This document shows positions 6,601 to 8,333 of a DNA stretch of 8,333 nt, one piece after another (within the stretch, counting starts at the first letter, position 1; each line of letters opens with the position of its first letter). Below the pieces are notes generated by a model, which was given only the letters and a program-made list of their open reading frames with translations, was not told the DNA's origin and searched no databases. Position numbers and translations under genes: made by a program. This stretch comes from Xanthobacteraceae bacterium (GTDB taxonomy: Bacteria > Pseudomonadota > Alphaproteobacteria > Rhizobiales > Xanthobacteraceae): assembly GCA_030044035.1 (NCBI GenBank), contig JASHWN010000180.1, positions 1 to 8,333 of the forward strand, in the 5' to 3' direction.

Positions 6601-8333
6601 CTGGGCGAATATCTGCCCGACGCCAGCCAACGACCCGAGCAAAGGCTTGAGCGGCGGCTGCACTTCAAGGACCACGCGCGCGCTCTGCGCCGCCACCATC
6701 GGCACATAGCGGCAGAACTGAATCGTGTCGCCTAGCCCTTGCTCGGCATGGAGCAGGATCGTCTTACCGGCGAGGTCGGCGTCGCCGTTCCAGAGCGGCT
6801 GCGCAAAATTCCGCGGCGGCATGGCTGGCGTTTTCCAGCGCCACTCGTATGCGCGCCAGCCGCGCTCAAAATCGCCGCAGACCAGACGCGCCAAACCCTC
6901 GTTCCAATGTGCGGTGGCGTGATCCGGCCGCAGCGCCAGCGCTTTGGCGTAGCTCGCCACGGCTTCGTCGTGGCGGTTCAATTGATAGAGCGCATTGCCG
7001 CGGTTGCTGTGCGCCTCGACGTAATCGGGCTTGAGCGCGAGCACGCGGTCATAGCTCGCGATCGCCTCGTCCAACCGATTGAGCGCGTGCAGCGCGGTGG
7101 CGCGGTTGTTCAGCGCCTCGACGGACTCGACGGGGTCGGGCTGGAGCGCGAGCGCCCTGTCATAGGTGGCGAGCGCCTCACCAAAGCGCTTCAGCTCGCA
7201 CAAAACATTGCCGCGGTTATAAAGCGCATCGATGAAATTGCACCGCGATGCCAGCGCTCGATCATAGCTTGCCAGCGCCTCCTCGCGGCGTCCCAAATGG
7301 CGGAGCAGGTTGCCCCGGTTATACGCCGCCTCGGCGTTGTCCGGTCGCAGCGTCAACACCCGCTCGTAACTCGCCAGCGCCTCCTCGTCGCGGCGTAAAG
7401 CGCGCAGCACGACGGCGCGGTTGTTGAGCGCCTCGTAGTAGTCCGGCCGCAGCGCCAGCGCTCGATCGAAACTCGCCAGCGCTTCCTCCAGGCGGTTCAT
7501 GGCGCGGAGCGCGAGCGCCCGGCAATGCAGGGCCTCGACAAAGTCGGGCCGCAGCGCCAGCGCCCGCTCGGCACTCTCAAGCGTCGCTTCGAATTTCCCT
7601 GCGTTCCAGAGCGCCAGAGCGTCGCTGAAAGCGGCCTCCGCCGAAGTCAGGTGCGTCGCCGCTATGGAGAACTTTTCGCCGAGCGCCGCGCGCACCTCGG
7701 CGATCACGCCGTCCCAGTCGCCGCGGCGCTTTTGGCGAAACAGCCGGGCGGTCGGATACCACGGGCTGTCGGAGCGATCGCGCAGCCATCGCCAATCAGC
7801 CGCGCAAGGCACCAGAATAAAAACCGGCTTGCCCATCGCCCCTGCCAGATGGGCGACCGCCGTGTCGACCGAGATCACAAGGTCGAGTTCAGCAATGGCG
7901 GCGGCGGTGTCGGCAAAATCGGTAAACTCCTCGCCGAGACGCAGGATGTCGGCATGGGCACCGAGCAGCTCGCGGTCTTGCGCGCTCATTTCTTTCTGCA
8001 GGCTGATCAAGCTGATGCCTGACGCGGCAAGCGCGAGCAGAGGCTCAAGACCGATCGACCGGTTGCGGTCGTTGTTGTGTCCGGCGTATCCGGCCCACGC
8101 GATGCCAACGCGCGGCCGCGCTGAGCGACCGAGCCGCGGCGCCCATGCCGCCGCGCGCTCCGGCGGCGCCGCGATATAGGGAATCGATGCCGGCACCGTC
8201 TCGAGCCGCGTGCCGAACACGAGCGGCAGGCTCAGCAGGGGACAGTGCAGATCGAAATCGGGGAGACGTTCGCCCTGGGCGAAGACCTGCGCGCCGCCGG
8301 ACCGGAGCAACGGCTTGAGCGGCGGCTGCACTT
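3691..8333 (-). CDS. Giant multi-module TPR / GT9-like glycosyltransferase (5' end outside window)
   Basis: 1546 residues are visible, numbered from the GTG codon at 8331, which is an internal valine (compare LEVQ in the other modules), so the true start lies to the right. Order: GT module A (residues 1-230, partial), 7 TPRs (231-471), GT module B (472-793), 13 TPRs (794-1235), GT module C (1236-1546), TAA stop. Each full GT module runs from GDFERGWRAYEWRWKTPAM through HAEQGLGDTIQFCRYVPM and VGIAWAG...DRNRSIGL to SVDTAVAHLAGAMGKPVF and DSPWYPTA.LFRQ. GLGDT resembles the N-terminal loop, and SVDTAVAHLAGA the donor-binding C-terminal motif, of GT9/ADP-heptosyltransferase-like GT-B enzymes. TPR-GT proteins of this kind are probably cytoplasmic and modify a protein or glycan bound by the TPRs; donor and acceptor are unknown. 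No signal peptide or membrane segment is seen in the visible part. It lies upstream of groL on the same strand. The fold is fairly secure, the reaction is not. Confidence 0.88.
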   Translation of the reverse strand, partial: VQPPLKPLLRSGGAQVFAQGERLPDFDLHCPLLSLPLVFGTRLETVPASIPYIAAPPERAAAWAPRLGRSARPRVGIAWAGYAGHNNDRNRSIGLEPLLALAASGISLISLQKEMSAQDRELLGAHADILRLGEEFTDFADTAAAIAELDLVISVDTAVAHLAGAMGKPVFILVPCAADWRWLRDRSDSPWYPTARLFRQKRRGDWDGVIAEVRAALGEKFSIAATHLTSAEAAFSDALALWNAGKFEATLESAERALALRPDFVEALHCRALALRAMNRLEEALASFDRALALRPDYYEALNNRAVVLRALRRDEEALASYERVLTLRPDNAEAAYNRGNLLRHLGRREEALASYDRALASRCNFIDALYNRGNVLCELKRFGEALATYDRALALQPDPVESVEALNNRATALHALNRLDEAIASYDRVLALKPDYVEAHSNRGNALYQLNRHDEAVASYAKALALRPDHATAHWNEGLARLVCGDFERGWRAYEWRWKTPAMPPRNFAQPLWNGDADLAGKTILLHAEQGLGDTIQFCRYVPMVAAQSARVVLEVQPPLKPLLGSLAGVGQIFAQGEPLADFDLHCPLLSLPLAFDTRLDTVPAAIPYITAPPDRAAFWASRLRSKVGPRVGIAWAGSAKHGYDRNRSIGLAPLLVLAASGVSLISLQKEMSAQDRELLGAHDDIPGLGEEFADFADTAAAIAELDLVISVDTAVAHLAGAMGKPVFLLLPYAPDWRWLLDRTDSPWYPTARLFRQKQPGDWQAVVASVAAALGEKFSAAATELRSTDLGSAEAAFSDALVHLQAEKFEAALASTERALALRPDFVEARLCRAFALHALNRFEQALASFDGVLALAPDHDEALNNRAVVLRALRRHDEALSSYERVLTLRPDNAEAAYNRGNLLRDLRRREEALASYDRALASRPDFVDALYNRGNLLCELQRHGEALASYDRALELKPDLVEALNNRGKALNELRRYGEALLSFDRAVALKADHVGALYSRGNTLHELKRFDEALASYDRALALQPDQAEAFSNRGITLHELKRFDEALASYDRALALRPGHAGALNNRGNALHELKRFDEALASYDRALAVRPDHAEALCNRGATLHELKRFEEALASYERALALRPNHAGALYNRGNALRQLRRFDEALASYDRALALRPDHVEALNNRATVLQHLNRFAEAVASYDRVLALKPDYVEAHSNRGNALCQLNRHDEALASYAKALALRPDHATAHWNEALTRLVCGDFERGWRAYEWRWKTPAMSPPRNFSQPLWNGDADLAGKTILLHAEQGLGDTIQFCRYVPMVAARSRRVVLEVQAPLEPLLKSLAGVQRVIARSEPLPQFDCHCPLLSLPLAFATRLETVPAAVPYLAAPPERVALWATRLGPKAAPRVGIAWAGRATNWNDRNRSIGLAQLLPLAIPGITLVSLQKQLRAADRELLAAQPHIHRLGEEFTDFADTAAVIAELDLVISVDTAVAHLAGAMGKPVFILLPYAPDWRWLLERSDSPWYPTAQLFRQTRPGDWHGLIAELRAALAGQLGF
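3694..4626 (-). repeat. GT9-like module C (third copy)
   Basis: Encodes residues 1236-1546, the C-terminal glycosyltransferase module. Key motifs: GLGDT at 1297-1301, DRNRSIGL in the middle, and SVDTAVAH at 1477-1484. It has one extra residue compared with module B near the start (MSPPRNF versus MPPRNF). It ends the protein shortly after LFRQTRPGDW, with no TPRs following. Confidence 0.85.
4627..5952 (-). repeat. TPR block 2: thirteen 102-bp units
   Basis: Encodes residues 794-1235 as exactly thirteen 34-residue TPRs (13 x 102 bp). Units 1-5 and 12-13 correspond one-to-one with the seven units of block 1. Units 6-11 (4831-5442) have no counterpart there; five of these six carry the motif LHELKRFDEALASYDRAL or a close variant, as in the downstream sulfotransferase gene. 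A degenerate capping unit (ATAHWNEALTRLVCGDF) joins the block to GT module C. Confidence 0.92.
5953..6918 (-). repeat. GT9-like module B (second copy)
   Basis: Encodes residues 472-793, the only complete GT module flanked by TPRs on both sides. GLGDT is at 532-536 and SVDTAVAH at 712-719. DNA similarity with module C is evident, for example around 6714-6780 compared with 4424-4490. Where the other modules have HNNDRN or NWNDRN this copy has HGYDRN. Confidence 0.85.
6919..7641 (-). repeat. TPR block 1: seven units, one expanded
   Basis: Encodes residues 231-471: six TPRs of 34 residues and one (the fifth) of 37, a total of 723 bp. Its units align with units 1-5 and 12-13 of block 2, for example AEAAYNRGNLLR and VEAHSNRGNAL in both. 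Confidence 0.92.
7114..7131 (-). repeat. 9-bp in-frame duplication inside a TPR
   Basis: Two adjacent 9-bp copies encode Val-Glu-Ser and Val-Glu-Ala (residues 401-406), giving PDPVESVEAL where other units read PDLVEAL. This lengthens the loop between two TPRs from 34 to 37 residues without shifting the frame. Confidence 0.7.
7642..8333 (-). repeat. GT9-like module A (first visible copy, partial)
   Basis: Encodes residues 1-230, the C-terminal two-thirds or so of a GT module; the GLGDT part lies off the right edge. SVDTAVAH is at 154-161. The segment after it differs from the other two copies: VPCAADWRWLRDRSD replaces LPYAPDWRWL followed by LDRTD or LERSD. The start of the copy (VQPPLKPLL) matches module B exactly, so the module boundary upstream is probably similar. 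Confidence 0.82.

Noticed and set aside
4444..7398. Several long plus-strand open frames (312, 413 and 219 residues) over the glycosyltransferase gene
   Set aside because: They have the same antisense register and the same cause; the products are mirror images of the TPR and GT repeats with no independent motifs.
8329..8331. GTG at the right edge as the start codon of the glycosyltransferase gene
   Set aside because: Comparison with modules B and C (VVLEVQPPLKPLL and VVLEVQAPLEPLL) shows that this GTG is an internal valine, so the gene is cut by the window.

Overview
The window is about 97% coding and everything real reads from the minus strand. High G+C, strong third-position G/C bias and a GroEL that resembles Rhizobiales sequences (for example [23 protein letters not shown]) suggest an alphaproteobacterium of the Hyphomicrobiales/Rhizobiales type. 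That placement is an inference from remembered sequences, not a search.

Layout in the direction of transcription (right to left): (1) 8333-3691, the C-terminal 1546 or more residues of a very large protein in which a GT9-like (heptosyltransferase-type) glycosyltransferase module occurs three times, separated by blocks of 7 and 13 tetratricopeptide repeats (TPRs); its N-terminus lies beyond the right edge. (2) A 161-bp gap holding an imperfect direct repeat and a possible promoter. (3) 3529-1943, a complete but divergent GroEL/Cpn60 gene with no groES in the window. (4) A 54-bp gap with a good Shine-Dalgarno. (5) 1888-1, a protein of about 15 near-identical TPRs, followed by the conserved linker that normally precedes a sulfotransferase domain; the window ends just where the PAPS-binding loop should begin.

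The three genes are co-directional and closely spaced, so they may be one transcription unit, or two if the promoter upstream of groL is used. A working idea (inference) is a protein- or glycan-decorating cassette: TPR arrays capture a substrate, GT9-like modules add sugar, the sulfotransferase adds sulfate, and the dedicated GroEL paralogue folds these large repetitive enzymes or their target. Caulobacter FlmG, a TPR-glycosyltransferase acting on flagellin, is a precedent for the TPR-GT logic, but nothing here identifies the substrate.

The most unusual features are the nested repeats (34-residue TPRs inside larger TPR-GT modules, with TPR units apparently shared between two genes) and the chaperonin placed between the two TPR enzymes. 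Long open frames on the plus strand are antisense shadows.
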